A stretch of 64,000 nt of DNA from Knoxdaviesia capensis (GCA_001510575.1 LNGK01000008.1:5094981-5158980), one strand, 5' to 3'. Numbered from the stretch's first letter, positions 24,779-36,983 are shown. The notes: generated by a model from the sequence alone, not told the origin. Numbers and translations are program-made.

Positions 24779-24799
24779 AAGTACTGTACAGTATGTACC
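24779..24799. repeat. GTACTGTACAGTA palindromic motif
   Basis: Reads AAGTACTGTACAGTATGTAC. This is one of the two best isolated copies of the dispersed motif; the other is at 21987-22003. Confidence 0.75.
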
Positions 24800-27279
24800 G
24801 AACTAAAGAATAAGGTCGCCGAACTGAGAGATGGGAAGCACGATCAAAAACAAACCCCCAGCGAACAAACGCTGGAATTTTGGCGGTGGGAAGCCGGTGC
24901 TTGGCCCACAACACTCTCGATCGATCTTGGACCTGGTGGGTTTTGTCCCTTCAACTTCTTTGGATCCCCCATGTCGCCTCGTATGCGTCCTTACTATCGG
25001 GCCCGATTGCCAGCATATGACACAACATGGCCCAGGCCAGACGAAATTTGAGAGCAAGTTAAGATCAAGGGTCGGCCACATCTTGGGGGGGTGGAGAGAA
25101 CAAGATGGCGAACTAGGTAGCCAGGGCGGGCTGGTAATATATAAAAAAAAAAAAAAAAGCTGCGGTTTGGGTGGCTTATCTCGGAGGATCCTCCTTAGAA
25201 ATTCATTTCACATTACCATTAACACGGTTTCCTATACCAGGTAGTTCTCAGTGGGCGTCTTGGTCTCTCCCCGGCTGGTGATCGCGGAAAGAACAAAGCG
25301 TTTGGTGGCGCCCCCATTCAATGCGATAGGGATCAGTCCGTCCCAAGCACAAAAAAAAAAAAAACCTAAGGGGTCTAAACCTAAACACTTAACTTGCGTG
25401 AATCTGTACGGAACTTCCCTACATGTCTTGAGCTATGCGAGAATGCTGCTTTTTCCTGCGCCAAGCAACATAATGCTATAAGTACACGTAGTATGTACCA
25501 ACTTGACTTAGTGAGAAGAACCCCGTATGCCGTATATGTGTGTCGCTGTTAATATCGGAACATTGAGGAAAAAACAGGGGATCAAGAGAGCGAGCAAGTG
25601 AACCCAGATGCTCCGATAGCGGCACCAGCATATAGACATGGTTAGGAAAGAGGGGAGACTCCCAAGCATATATGCCGCGGCTCTCTCACGTGTAGGTGAC
25701 TGATAACGGAATAATATGGAATAGACAGCACAACGCGCGACATGGGACGGACGGATGTGTGCGTGGAAGGTGAAAGGTTGACATATAAGAAAGATCTCAG
25801 AAACGGCGCAGGAAAGAATACGACGACCAAGAACGGCGTAGCAGTGTGAGTGAATTCAATCTCGGCTCCCTTTTCCTCCCCCACCTCCAGAGACGACAAA
25901 GAGACATATGTACAGTACTGGACATCGCTTGCTGGCATGGGCAAATCTCGCCCACCCGCGATTTTCTATCGTGAGAGAGGAGGCGTGTTCCCAACTCATA
26001 GTGAAATTCCGATATGGTAGGTCATACAGTAGATTTCCGAGTCGAGTACACGCTACTGATTCTTCAATCATTCCAGCTGCAGAGTCTGCGGTATGACGCC
26101 GTGGTGGATTTCATCCCTTTGGGTTTATATGTCGGGTGCATGAACGACCGTTCGGCTGCGAAGGCCGGTATAGGCTGTTTTGAGCATTCTTGTCTTTTTT
26201 ATATATTTATTTATAGATAGAATCTTCAAGCTGGTAGGTGATAGGCGAGCCGAGACGCCGTCTCTCTCTTTCTCTTCCTTTGCAGATGGAGGCCGGCAGC
26301 ATAGAGATCTGATGTTGTTTGTGATATATCAAACCAACTTAGATCCCACCAGAGAGGTTGAGTTGACGCTGTCAGTGGCAGCCAGGTGACAATAGACACA
26401 TTGGCAGTTGACAAGGCCAGACAAGGACACGAGATGATGTAGAAAAGAGAAAAAAAAAATTTACAAAAAGAGCCAGCCGGATTCCCGTCTCATCCCATGA
26501 AAATGTGCAATGTGCCGTGCCTTCTTTCTGCTCCGTTGTCAGCGGCTCTTTCCCGGCGATCGGGTCTCCCTCACGGGACCAAACCTGGGCTTTTTGTAAG
26601 AGAGGAAATTATGGCCTAACCTAGTCGACACTAGTGCGCATAGCCCTTCCCTAATCTCGTTGGGTTCCTGGACGAATGATTCTGCGATGAAGAAGAGAAA
26701 AGAAAACAAAAGACGAGACCTAAGAAAAACAAACATTTAACCATAAAAGCGTAGTTCTCCCCAATTTGTGAGCAATAATCTGAGCGAATCGGTCGTAGGT
26801 GCATGATCCAACGGGGGAAATAGATTAACGGTGGTATTTACCCTAAATGCCATATTGTCGAGGTGGTGTGGCGCGTGTGTGGTGCTGCTTGCCTATTATG
26901 TATTGTGCCTGCTGTTCGGTGCGCGTGTGCTCCGTGTGCTCTGTTCTGTTGGCAGGCCCAAACCATCCCTTCCTTGTTTTCTCCGGCGGTCGCTGTTTCC
27001 CATTCCTCCAGCACCAATATATATACCCTGCGTCTGCAGACCTGAGATCCACGACTGAAATCTGCATACTGGGTGATCGCCCCCTTCCCCGGCCACCATC
27101 AACGGTTGCACTTTACAGAAGGGGACCACCTGTTACCCACCGTAGACGAGACCGTCACTCAGAACCCGCCCCCTGTAGGCCTGAAGATACCAACAAAGCA
27201 CCTGCGATGCGAAATAACAAGGCGCAACTCCCAAATATACGCCGCACCCCCTTCCAAACGAGAAAGCACCACTGACCAC

Positions 27280-28285
27280 CAGAATTAGAGACTTCACCCA
27301 TATTGCTCTTGCCTTTGCCTCTCTCTCTCCCTCTCTCTCTCTCTCTCTCGCTCGTTCTTTCCCTCTCTCCACGTACTGTACTCACTCCACTCGCCCCCAT
27401 ATTTTCTCTATCTCTCTCTCTCTTTTTGTTTCCTTTCTCCCTCTTCTCTCTCCCTCCCTCCCATTCTCCAATCCCCCATTGAGTCTCACCGTTTATCTCT
27501 CTTTTTCTCTTCTCTCTGTTCCCTCGGTACATGTATCTCCCCATACTCCCATCCACTGTAAAGTTACATACGCACGCCTTTTCATCTATAGTATATTGCC
27601 TTTTCAGGTCACGCCTCACTGTCACGGTTGATTGCTGTCCACATTCTTTCTGCCTCTCAATTCTTCACATACACACACTCTCTCATCCTTCTACTGTCAC
27701 GGCTTCTTCTTCTCTCTCTCTCTCCTCTTTGCCCTTCTCTCTCTCCCAGTCTCTTGTGTATCCCTTCCTGACTACGTGTATCAATCTCTAACTCCTCTTT
27801 GGTACAAACGTCTTCTTCTTACCTACTATACACATCTCATCCTCCTATTTCCTTCTCTCCACTTCTTCATCTTGACAATTCTTTTCCGTCCTGTCGTGGC
27901 CATAAACATCAATTCGGCCTTGTTATCACCACCTCCTGCTTCCTTGATCTTTGTCGTCTCCGCTTTGCTGGACGTGTATTACCAAATCTGCTGCACCTTC
28001 TTTACCTCCCTGGTGGCAAGTCGGGAAAGAACGACCGATCGCTGACGATACGCTTCGCTTATTGCATAAGCCGTTAAATCGTTATACCGGGTGCATCAAC
28101 ACCGATACAGCGATAACCTCCGTACGCCGATTCTCTTCCGTCGACCGGCCTCAGCAACTCTTCAATGGTTCGCCTCCGTCGTCGGAACTCATGATTCACG
28201 CCTTATAAACGCCAGTACGACGACAGAATCTACACTCCTGGATTTGTTCTCTTCACTTTTCCCTGCGGGCTCTCTGCCTGGCCTG

Positions 28286-28327
<42 letters not shown>

Positions 28328-28347
28328 CTCCTCCACACCCCCCAAAA
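27280..28347 (+). promoter_or_regulatory. about 1 kb pyrimidine-rich promoter/leader of the GPI-type gene
   Basis: The plus strand is dominated by CT, CTT and CCT runs, including CT microsatellites at about 27322-27353 and 28287-28324, the latter ending about 24 bases before the start codon. Such tracts are common upstream of strongly expressed fungal genes. Frames here (27155-27625 minus, 27531-28045 plus) are compositional artefacts. Confidence 0.5.
28287..28324 (+). repeat. CT dinucleotide microsatellite
   Basis: About 19 uninterrupted CT units immediately before the start codon of the GPI-type gene, so length changes would alter its 5' leader. Confidence 0.95.
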
Positions 28348-30584
28348 ATGGCGAGATCCTTATTAGTAGCAGGCCTTTTGGCCCTTTCCAGTCACCTCGT
28401 TTCTCCGGCTTCAGCATCTGGTGAGTAGTACCGGCCCGTGGTGACGCACTTTTGTTGCTGTAACTCGTTCAGCTGACTCGGCCAATACGGCATATAGATC
28501 TGGAAAATAACCAAATACAGCATCGTCAACTTGTTGAAGCTGCTAGTTTCACTTGGTCATCTGGTTCTACTGGGACGCCTACACCTCTTCAAGGGACCGG
28601 CACTGGCTATTCCAGCTCAACTCCATCTACAGAATCCACCTCCGAGCCGTCAAATCCCTCTTCAACAGCGCCCACGTCCAAAAGCAAAAGCACTACTGAT
28701 GGCTCGGCCCATGCGACTCCAACCGAGAAGAAATTCTCTGGACGTCCGACTTCAACTAGTCCCGGCCATACCATCACTCTTGGCGTTGACGGAGACAATT
28801 CATCCGATTCCCGCTTTGCACCAACTGCCACCATCGGCCTGCCTCCAGAATGCAACGGAACCTTCAGTTACCCTGGACATATACCGGTTTTCCCGTCCGG
28901 CTGCGATCTTGGGAGTCTTAAAAAGTCGTCTGCCACCAAGACCACAGCCACAGTTACCGACGAAGATGCCACAGTTGCCGTCCAGGACGTCGACGAGCCT
29001 GTCACTACCATCTTCACCTATGGAGACGGGCTTTCGTGTACCATGCTTCCGCCTGCCGAAGTCATGACCGTTATAGTGGTTGAGTACGGCAACACGTCTA
29101 CCTTCGTAGGTGACCCGTCCCAATATACCCCCGAGTTTCCCACCATCGATGTCCCAACCTTCTGCGACTATCAGCCCTCCGCCGCGAGCGCGCAACCGAC
29201 TGGTACGGGTTCCGGTCACTTGTTCTCCACCTTTACAGTTTGCGGCACATCCTTGGTAACTACGGGAACCCCTACTGGCGCGGACTGTTCTCTTGTGACC
29301 ATGTGGGTTCCCACTCTGGTTCTCAGTTACGAGAGGTCAACCACTGAAATGGAAATCATGTCGGAGGCCCGCGGCACGACCACCTTGATCACCACCGAGA
29401 AAAACCCATCAATTATCTTTGTTCCTTCACAGAGCACTCCTGGATATGGAGACCCTCCCGCTCTTACCCGGGAACACACCCAAGCCGGGAATACCGCCCA
29501 GGGGTCTGGCGAGTTTCCTCTTCAAACTCCAGAGTCTGTCGTTGTCGGATCATCCAAATCATCGCCGCTGTCCTCGGCGCCACCTGCCCCGACCACCACG
29601 CGCCCCCCTGTGACTATCACGGCCGGTCTATCGGAGGTGATCATCGATGACCGGACCTACGTCCTTCCCCCGGCGGTGAAAACCACCATTACCCAGGGTG
29701 AAGATGTTTTTGAGGTCAACCCTAGCGAAATCATCCATAACGGCGAAGAAACTATCCAGCGCCCACAGGCCACCAACATTTTTGTTGTCACACGGGCTAC
29801 ATCGACCACCATCAACGGCTTGCGAGTTACGATCACGGGATCTACCGCCGTCATTGACAAGTACACGTACACGATTGGCTCCAAGTCGGAAACCGAGGTT
29901 GTCAAGGGCCAAACTGTGATTATCGGGCCATCAGGAATCGAGTTTGTCGATGCCAGTACCACTCTCCCCTTCGAAGCGGTTCCTACGGAGCCGATCGAGA
30001 TCGTGGTTGCTGGAGGTGAAATGCTGACTGCCATTGGACAGTCGGTAGTGGTTGTTCACGAAACCACCCTCACCTATGGTCCCGGGGCTGGCCTGCACAC
30101 TGAGGTCATTGGCGACGACACGATTGTCATTGGACCGTCCAATGTTGAACTGCGAAACAAGACCATTGGAGGCAGCAAGGCGGCGACAACCTACCTTCAA
30201 TACGAAGTTGTTGGCGGCGCTACAATGACCCAAGTCGGCCCGTCTCGTGTCATCATTGCCCAGGTCACGTACACCGTTGGGCCTGGCACGGGCACTACCA
30301 CAACGGTGGTGGGTGGGCATTCGGTGACTATCCGCCCCGAGGGCGTGGTTGTGTCGACCCTGACGCTGGCGTATCCGTTTGGCCCCACGGTCGTGGCCAC
30401 CCTGCGGCCCGGCGCAGTGGGTAACACTGGACCCGCTGTTACCGACGCCACTGAGAACGGTGGCTCGGGTAGCAGCGAAGAGGACGAAGATAGTGCTTTA
30501 TCTCTGATGCCAAACATGCACATGTTGGCGATCCTAGTGTGCCTCTCGATTAGCTTGGTGTGGATGGGAGAAGTAGTCGCGTGA
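28348..30584 (+). CDS. secreted, probably GPI-anchored Ser/Thr-rich repeat protein
   Basis: Exons 28348-28420 and 28498-30584 give 719 residues. The splice restores a signal peptide (MARSLLVAGLLALSS, ending near SPASAS); the second exon alone has none. After a Ser/Thr/Pro-rich stretch (about 45-130, likely O-glycosylated) comes a Cys-containing domain. From about 395 to 670 there are at least three divergent repeats of 50-60 residues. They share a V-T-I-x-G or similar strand, an I-D-x-x-x-Y-T-x-x-[GP] strand and a G-P-S-x-[IV] turn (IIGPSGIEF, VIGPSNVEL, QVGPSRVII). The C-terminus has a small-residue, acidic stretch (GGSGSSEEDED) followed by a hydrophobic tail (MLAILVCLSISLVWM), typical of a GPI signal. 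A cell-wall or surface role is inferred; no enzyme motif is seen. It converges with the F-box gene. Confidence 0.85.
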
Positions 30585-32713
30585 TAGCACAACGCCATGC
30601 AGACACTGTCTCTATCCGCCCTACGCACTTCCGCTCTTCTCTGCATATATTCCCTCATCTACAGTTTGAGGATGCTCTATTCACGATTTTTAAACCCTGT
30701 TTTTTTTGTTTTACGAAGTCACGATACCCGGCAGGCAAATGGCACGCGCGCTTTCTTGCTTTTTTTTTTGGTTCATCTGAAGTTTCTAGCTTTCTATTTC
30801 AAAGATGTATATTCCTTCCATCTGCCTTACAGATCTACATACACATCTCCGGTCTTTTTCTCAATGTTTGTGCCTCTCTCTGTTTTAGCATCTGCAAGTG
30901 AAAAAACACGATGGCGGAAGCAGGTATTTCTGCGGGCTGTGTTGTGTCGTTTAGGAAATTGTTGTCTCTGTCGGGGTTCTGTGTTTTGTGTTAGCCTTGA
31001 AGGAGAGCCGCTGGCGAGTGAGTATGAAGTGTTCAGACCTCACTTGCCTGGGCCGGGCTGTTTTGGAGTTTTCATGTCTTTGCGAAAGACTTTTCATCTT
31101 CTCATTTGGGTTCTCCATTTATTCTTTCTCCCTTGGATAGACGATGTCAATGAATCTTTGAGTATATACAGAGCTTACTAGCGGGGTGTCAAGCCGAGAT
31201 TTTATGGTTCAATATATGGCCCTTGAGACTGTGAAATTTGAGTGACTCTATGAACGAACGTAGAGAGCACTATACTGAACTCTGCCCGTAATGGTCAGGA
31301 GACAAGACCAGCCAGGTCATAGAATAACAAACCAAATCCGGACGAAGGAGATGAAGCAGAATCTATTTCTGGAAAAAACGCACTTGTTCTTTTCCTCTCT
31401 TTGTTTCTCCTCGGTTGGAGCTCTGACCATGCTATGATGAAGATAATTACCTAACGCCAAAAAAAGAGGGAGAAAGAAAAATCTGCGTGAACACACGAAC
31501 GGGGTGGTGTTTATTTTTGGAGAACGGAGCACTATATAATATATATAGTAGGCCCGGCCGGGTCTCAGGAGCTGCGTGTACGTATGTGCAGTGGTAGAGA
31601 GGGTCTGTTCGCGTGTAAGCGAGGAGGACTTGACGTTTATAGTGGTGTGAGGTTCCGGGTAAAAGTGTGTGTATTTGTATTTGTGTTTGGTTTACCTGCG
31701 TGTGATTTGTGGTTCTGGCATGCGGGGAAGAAAGGCAAGGAGGCATGGATTCAAGACAGAGGGAGAAAGAGAAGATGGGGGAGAGATATGTGGTCTGCGT
31801 GAGACTGACTAAGGGTGCACGCGTTGATTTTATCGGCGTAGGCATACATACATACATACATACGAGAGAGGAGAAGCCAACGATACGAGAAGGCGGCGGT
31901 GGTGTGGCGTGAAGTTCTGCTGCCCAGGCACAGAAGGTCTCTGGAAGGAGGCAAAGCTGCTTTGAGAACTCTCGTCGAGTTTGGTAGCGCGGGCGGCGCA
32001 TTCGTCCTCCAACGTTATGAATACACCTCGTGGAGACCAAGTATATCCGGAGGGAAAGCCGAGGCATAGCGGTAGAGGGTTTGCCTTGGAACATATGGGA
32101 ACCAATCACTAGGATCAAGACACAAATGCACGTGGATTGAAAGAGGTTGGTTGCTATTGTATAGTGGGAGAGTATGGACCAGAGAACCGAAGCCCACAGC
32201 AAAACGTCGGGTTGGTTGACTTCGCCAGTACTCGAGGAAAAAAAACATATCGAAAAAAAGAAAGGGGGGGACCGGGATAAGAGAAGAGAGAAGCGAACCG
32301 TGTCGGAGATAACCCATCTGGTGAGAATCCCCAGCCGCAATGTCTCTCTCTCGGTCCGCGACCTACGCCCATACGAATGAAAAGTGTAGCAGCACCAGTA
32401 GTGAGATGGGAGAAAAACAAGCAGGAAACAGAGCAAGAACAAGTAACAGAAAGACAGACAACACACTTACACGTCTTCAATCCTCACGCACATCTCCCTC
32501 GCAGACAAGCCTGCCGATCAACACGATAAACCGACAGAAGAAAACAAAAAAGACGAAAACAGAACAGGATAAAAGCAGAGAGAAAGGGGATTAGAAGCTG
32601 AAAGGTCAACAGGCAAAAAAGACAGAAAACAGAAAAGCACGAAACGAATAGACGAAAAGGTAAGAGAAACGAGTTTGGCAAAGAAAAAAAGAAGAGAAAA
32701 AAAACCGGGGCAC
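30585..32713. other. convergent spacer between GPI-type and F-box genes
   Basis: About 2.1 kb expected to contain two 3' untranslated regions. A minus-strand frame of 339 codons (31447-32466) lies in a purine-rich plus strand, where stop codons on the minus strand are depleted. Its peptide is Ser/Cys/Leu-rich with no domain, so I do not call it. A short CATA tetranucleotide run is at about 31847-31863. No TACTGTA/TACAGTA motif was found. Confidence 0.5.
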
Positions 32714-35700
32714 CTAAAGCCCCTTCACCCACACCGTCTTAGCCTTCTTGCCTTTTCCGCGCGCCCGGCCGCTCTCGGGCGACGCCGCCAGCGACACCGA
32801 CGACGACGGCGGCGACTCAGCACTGCCCCCCAGCGGCGGAAACTCGTCAATGTCGGTGCTGTGCACGCGCGACCCGAACCGCGTCGACGAGGACGCCGAC
32901 ACCACCGACCCGGACGTGCGGCGCGCACGCGGCGGGAGGCCGCTGTTGCGGTGCTGCTCTTCCTCTTGCAGGCTGAGGGCCAGCGCGAGCGCCAGGTCCT
33001 CGTCTTCCTGCATCGAGACGGTCTTGGAGCGGCCTGCTTCAGACATGGCAGCGGAGGACAGATCGGTCGTGGTGGGGCCGGGGGCCGGCGAGACAGAGTC
33101 ATTGGTCATCTGGCTGGACGACGCGCCCGGTGTGGCGGCTTCTCCGCCCGGGGCGGACAGGCCAGCCACATCCCGCTGGCGGAGTGCGGACGGGCCGACG
33201 GCCGTTGAAGTGCGGCTCAAACTGGGCGACGGCCGCGCCGAGCGCCCAGCCCGCCGGCTCAACGACCGCGGCGTGCGCACCTTGATCGGCACGGCGAAGT
33301 CCTCGGGGCCGTGGTTCGCCCGCGGCGACATGCCCTCGTCGTTGACTCCCTCGAGAAGCGACAGTCGCAGCGCCATCTGCACCTGCAACTCAAAGTCCTC
33401 GCCCTCTGCGTCGTCATCGTCGTCATGGCAAAACTCGTCGCCGCCAAACAGCGCACCGCGGCGTCCGACCCGCGAGCCGTCGTCAGATCCGGCTTCCAGT
33501 CGCTCGGCAGCACGGTTCAGGACTCCTGACACACTAGCAACGCCGTCGCTGACGCTCGGCTCAGGACTGCTCGTGTCGGCCACGCTGACGCCGTCAAACG
33601 ACGATCCGGTGTCGCTAGAGGTAGCCCGTCGCTGCTCGTCGAGTTGGAAGGTCTCCTCGGAGATCATCTGTGCGTACCGGATGGCTTCCTCTTCAGTCAG
33701 ATCGCCCAGAGCACCGACGCCGAAGCGCGTCCGCATGCGAGCCGCCTCGCGCTGGCGCATGTCCTTCTCGCGACGCAGCTCGGCCTCCTCGGCCGCAATG
33801 TATCCGGCCACGTGACCGCCCGAGCGCCGGGACATCAGCCGCCCGTGAATGTCGGCGTGGCGCAGTCGACGCTTGCGGCCGGTGCGCTTGCTTGTCGAGC
33901 TATAGGCCCAGTACCGCACAAACGCGCCGAATGAAACCACCCCCCGCAGAATAGTGGAGTCGGGATCGAGGTAGATTGCTCCGGCAGCGGAGTACCTGGT
34001 AGGATCCAGCGTAGGGTTCATTGTAGTCATGTGGCGAGGCACACGGCCCGACGACCGCGAGTTCAGCGTGCGGACAGGCTCCACCGTAGACGCCAGCAGG
34101 TCCCAAGCCTGCACGAGACCGTCACTGCCACCATGCACAAGATACAGAGCGGAAATGGCCAGGCTGGAAATCTCGGGAGACTCCGTGTGCATCACACGCA
34201 CAGGAGAGATATGCTGGCCCGGTCTAACTGTCTCGCGAGTATCCCATGTAACAACAGATCCATTAGCCGTGCCAACGGCGATGAACCGGGCCCGGCGACC
34301 TGGGATGCTAATAGCATCTTCAGGGGTCACTGCAATCGGAGAATTGATCAGGGAAGGATTCTCCTTGGATCTCTCCTTCTGGAGCGCCAAAAGAAGAGGA
34401 TCTTCACCCAGAGTTGACAGAGAGTGGGTGGACAAGTCAATGGCTGAAGCCGTGATGGTGGCGTTGGTCAGCGCCTTGGAGCAGCACATCTTCACGCTAG
34501 CCCACGAGTCTGACTGCACCGGGTCGGTCGGGCCAACCACCCGAGTGAACCGGCGGACACCCGCCGAACGCTGGTGACCACAGTCAATAGCGAAAATAGA
34601 TTCACCACCACCGTTGCCATCATCGCCGGCAAAATCCACCTCAAGCTTGCACTGCATATCCCATCCAGTCCACGTGGAGCGAACCTTCTCGGGAAGCATC
34701 GAGGCATACTTGTGGATGCCGTTCAGCGCATGCTTGAGCTCATCTGGGGTGGACGACGCAGAGAGGTTCTTGTGTAGGTTGCACCACTTGTCATAATCGG
34801 CAATAAGCAGATCAGACTCGCGCCCAGGCACAACCTGGCGACGCGTCTGCTCCACCAGCTCCCAGCGAACACTGCGGCCGGCAATCCAGGCCTCCCGCAG
34901 CATGTTGGAGCTGTTCACATAGGCAGCAGTCGACGTCGGCACGTCCTTCAGATAAAACACCTCACCAAGCGCGTTAAGCGCCACAGCCCAAACACGCCGG
35001 CCGGTTCTGCGTCTGACGCTGTAGTTGTCGTCCACTTTCAACGACACAATCGGGACGCCAGGGCAGACAGCCCAACGCGTGGTCATGTCGCCTGAGGCAA
35101 ACCGGGGGCCCGTGGAGTCGCCACCGACAGAGTAGGCAGTGATAGTTCCAACGGTGGATCCCACCAAAATGTCAACCATTGACTGGCCCACCGTGGGCAC
35201 GGCGGAGCTCTTGGCAATCCAGACGGCAGAAATTGCCTGCGACGACTCAGGAACAATGGGAACCACGACGTTGTCCACCCCGGTGTTGGAGGCACCGAGG
35301 TACCGTCCGCGCAGTTCCGACATGCCATGGAAGTAGGCCCGGCCTCCAGGGAAACCTTCACCGCTGACAGATCCATACACCACACTAACATCCATGACAT
35401 TGGGACAAGCCGCGCGGCCGCTGTCCAGACCATACAGGCCCATGTTTGGGAACACTTCGTCGACCTGGGAAAACGAGATGGGGTCGCTAAGCGCCAGCTT
35501 CTCGATCTTGCCGGTCGACGGATCGCCAGCAGAGCTCATACCAAGGTCGGCCACGCCGTAGACGGCACGCGGAGCACGCGTTCCGTTCACAAACGCCGCA
35601 TGGACGTTGGTGACAAGCCACGGGAGGGTGGTGTTGAAGGTCAGCACAGCCGAGTTCTTCTTGCCGTTCTGGCTGCCCTTGACCGGAGTGCCGATTCCAC

Positions 35701-36532
35701 TGCTGCCCGGCTTGCCTCTAGCAAGATTCCGGAGCAGACACAGACGCAGCACGTACTCGCTCCGCCAGCTGGCAAGAGCGGTAAGGCGGGCAAAGGCACG
35801 GGCCTCCGACGTGACAGTATCAGACTGGGACTTAGCCCAGATTCCGGCCGACGAGGACAGCGGCGCCTTGAGACTGGCCTTGCCGGGGAAGAACCGTGAA
35901 AAGGCAACCTGCCAGGCATGCGGCGTGGTGACAATGTTGAACAGCTGCTTGCACGAAAGTGCCAGCGACATGTATGAGTCGGCATGGAGATGGGTGATGA
36001 TTTGCGTCAGGATCTCTGTATATATGCCAATTGGAAGGGTTGTTAGCACCAATGGATTTCTGACACGGTCACAAACAAGTCGGGATAACTGTGTGGAGGG
36101 GGCGAATTTACCATTGGGGAGATCCGTCAGCCGAGTAGAACCGTTGCCGGAACCTTGTCCGGGAACCACCCGAAATCCGAGAGGACGGACAGTGTGGAAC
36201 GACGCAGGGCGTTTGTTCTCGTAGTCAATGACTCTCTGGCCGGGGCGGGATGCTTTCTGCGCACGGTTTAATCCACGCAGGGCGGAGTTAACGGACTGGC
36301 CGTAGCCGTCGTAGTCGCTGCCATTAGCCGAGTGTTCGGGACTGACGTCACGGCTGACGGAGGCGGAAGAGCGCACGAGGTCAGAGCCGAGCTGGTAGCC
36401 AAGGCGCGGAGACGCTGAGAGGTCTCGGTGAGACGCATGTTGCACTGAGCCATGTTGGATAGGGGCAGAGGGTGAATCGGGGAGGCTGGACTGGGAAAGA
36501 TGTTCTGAAGTCGCAGGAAGCTCGTGGTGCAT
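32714..36532 (-). CDS. ufo1: Ufo1-like F-box/WD40 protein with two ubiquitin-interacting motifs
   Basis: Exons 36532-36112 and 36015-32714 give 1240 residues. The 96-nt intron is in frame and open, but splicing it restores a canonical F-box start, LPNEILTQIITHL, at about residues 138-180; unspliced, this is broken by unrelated sequence. The middle has beta-propeller-type repeats, clearest at FIAVGTANGSVVTWD and LYLVHGGSDGLVQAWDL. The C-terminal part has two UIMs, ELQVQMALRLSLLE and DLALALALSLQEEE, each with the A-x-x-x-S core. F-box plus WD40 plus C-terminal UIMs is the architecture of yeast Ufo1, a substrate adaptor of an SCF ubiquitin ligase; orthology is inferred from this. I start at the ATG at 36532. 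A longer frame begins at 36754, but its extra residues are a Ser/Leu-rich translation of a CT-rich leader. Confidence 0.85.
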   Translation of the reverse strand: MHHELPATSEHLSQSSLPDSPSAPIQHGSVQHASHRDLSASPRLGYQLGSDLVRSSASVSRDVSPEHSANGSDYDGYGQSVNSALRGLNRAQKASRPGQRVIDYENKRPASFHTVRPLGFRVVPGQGSGNGSTRLTDLPNGKFAPSTQLSRLVCDRVRNPLVLTTLPIGIYTEILTQIITHLHADSYMSLALSCKQLFNIVTTPHAWQVAFSRFFPGKASLKAPLSSSAGIWAKSQSDTVTSEARAFARLTALASWRSEYVLRLCLLRNLARGKPGSSGIGTPVKGSQNGKKNSAVLTFNTTLPWLVTNVHAAFVNGTRAPRAVYGVADLGMSSAGDPSTGKIEKLALSDPISFSQVDEVFPNMGLYGLDSGRAACPNVMDVSVVYGSVSGEGFPGGRAYFHGMSELRGRYLGASNTGVDNVVVPIVPESSQAISAVWIAKSSAVPTVGQSMVDILVGSTVGTITAYSVGGDSTGPRFASGDMTTRWAVCPGVPIVSLKVDDNYSVRRRTGRRVWAVALNALGEVFYLKDVPTSTAAYVNSSNMLREAWIAGRSVRWELVEQTRRQVVPGRESDLLIADYDKWCNLHKNLSASSTPDELKHALNGIHKYASMLPEKVRSTWTGWDMQCKLEVDFAGDDGNGGGESIFAIDCGHQRSAGVRRFTRVVGPTDPVQSDSWASVKMCCSKALTNATITASAIDLSTHSLSTLGEDPLLLALQKERSKENPSLINSPIAVTPEDAISIPGRRARFIAVGTANGSVVTWDTRETVRPGQHISPVRVMHTESPEISSLAISALYLVHGGSDGLVQAWDLLASTVEPVRTLNSRSSGRVPRHMTTMNPTLDPTRYSAAGAIYLDPDSTILRGVVSFGAFVRYWAYSSTSKRTGRKRRLRHADIHGRLMSRRSGGHVAGYIAAEEAELRREKDMRQREAARMRTRFGVGALGDLTEEEAIRYAQMISEETFQLDEQRRATSSDTGSSFDGVSVADTSSPEPSVSDGVASVSGVLNRAAERLEAGSDDGSRVGRRGALFGGDEFCHDDDDDAEGEDFELQVQMALRLSLLEGVNDEGMSPRANHGPEDFAVPIKVRTPRSLSRRAGRSARPSPSLSRTSTAVGPSALRQRDVAGLSAPGGEAATPGASSSQMTNDSVSPAPGPTTTDLSSAAMSEAGRSKTVSMQEDEDLALALALSLQEEEQHRNSGLPPRARRTSGSVVSASSSTRFGSRVHSTDIDEFPPLGGSAESPPSSSVSLAASPESGRARGKGKKAKTVWVKGL

Positions 36533-36983
36533 AAAGAAGGGAAACGGGGGACTAGGGAGAGAAGAGGCAGTAGAAGACTGTGCAGAGAGCTGTTGCACAG
36601 TCGCAGGAAGGCTGGGACGAGAGGAAGATGAAGGTGAAGAAACTGGAAAAGTCGTTGCAAACGAGACGCGACGAGACACGCTGAGAGAAGAGACAAACAC
36701 CAGATACAACTGGAGAAGCTGGATAACGAAGACTAGAAGGGGAAAGGCAAGCAATTAACCACAGCAAATGTGTGGGAACGAGAGACAAGACGAAGTTGCG
36801 TGAAGATGTGCGACCTGGACGTTTGGATGTGAGGTCAATTGAGGATTATCGTGTGCTTCAACATTCACCCTTTTTTCGCGTTTGCGGCATCATCGCCAAA
36901 ATGAGTCCAGATGAGTCATGGGTAAAATCGGACGAATAGTATTGGCGGAATCCGATGTTCTGCCGACCTTTGGCCGACTAATC

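Larger units (their letters stand above)
15803..28347. other. 12.5-kb divergent gene-free region
   Basis: It lies between the starts of the protease-like gene (minus) and the GPI-type protein gene (plus). Frames are short, overlap on both strands and show no family motif; the longest motif-free one is about 220 codons at 24096-24767 minus. I found no tRNA-like T-arm that pairs. It holds twelve TACTGTA/TACAGTA loci: about 16709, 16961, 17287, 17761, 18320, 20009, 20815, 21987, 24779, 25907, 26026 and 27371. It also has A runs near 25143 and 25350, a telobox-like AATCCTAACCCTAATC at 22611, one sequencing gap, and CT-rich leaders at both ends. Long noncoding transcripts or a many-exon gene cannot be excluded. 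Confidence 0.6.

Noticed and set aside
31447..32466. 339-codon minus-strand frame in the convergent spacer
   Set aside because: The plus strand is purine-rich here, which depletes stop codons on the minus strand. The peptide is Ser/Leu/Cys-rich without any domain or plausible gene context.
36533..36754. N-terminal extension of the F-box frame with a hydrophobic MLAFPLLVFVIQLLQ stretch
   Set aside because: It is a translation of a CT-rich leader; a soluble SCF adaptor is not expected to have a membrane anchor. The ATG at 36532 is preferred.
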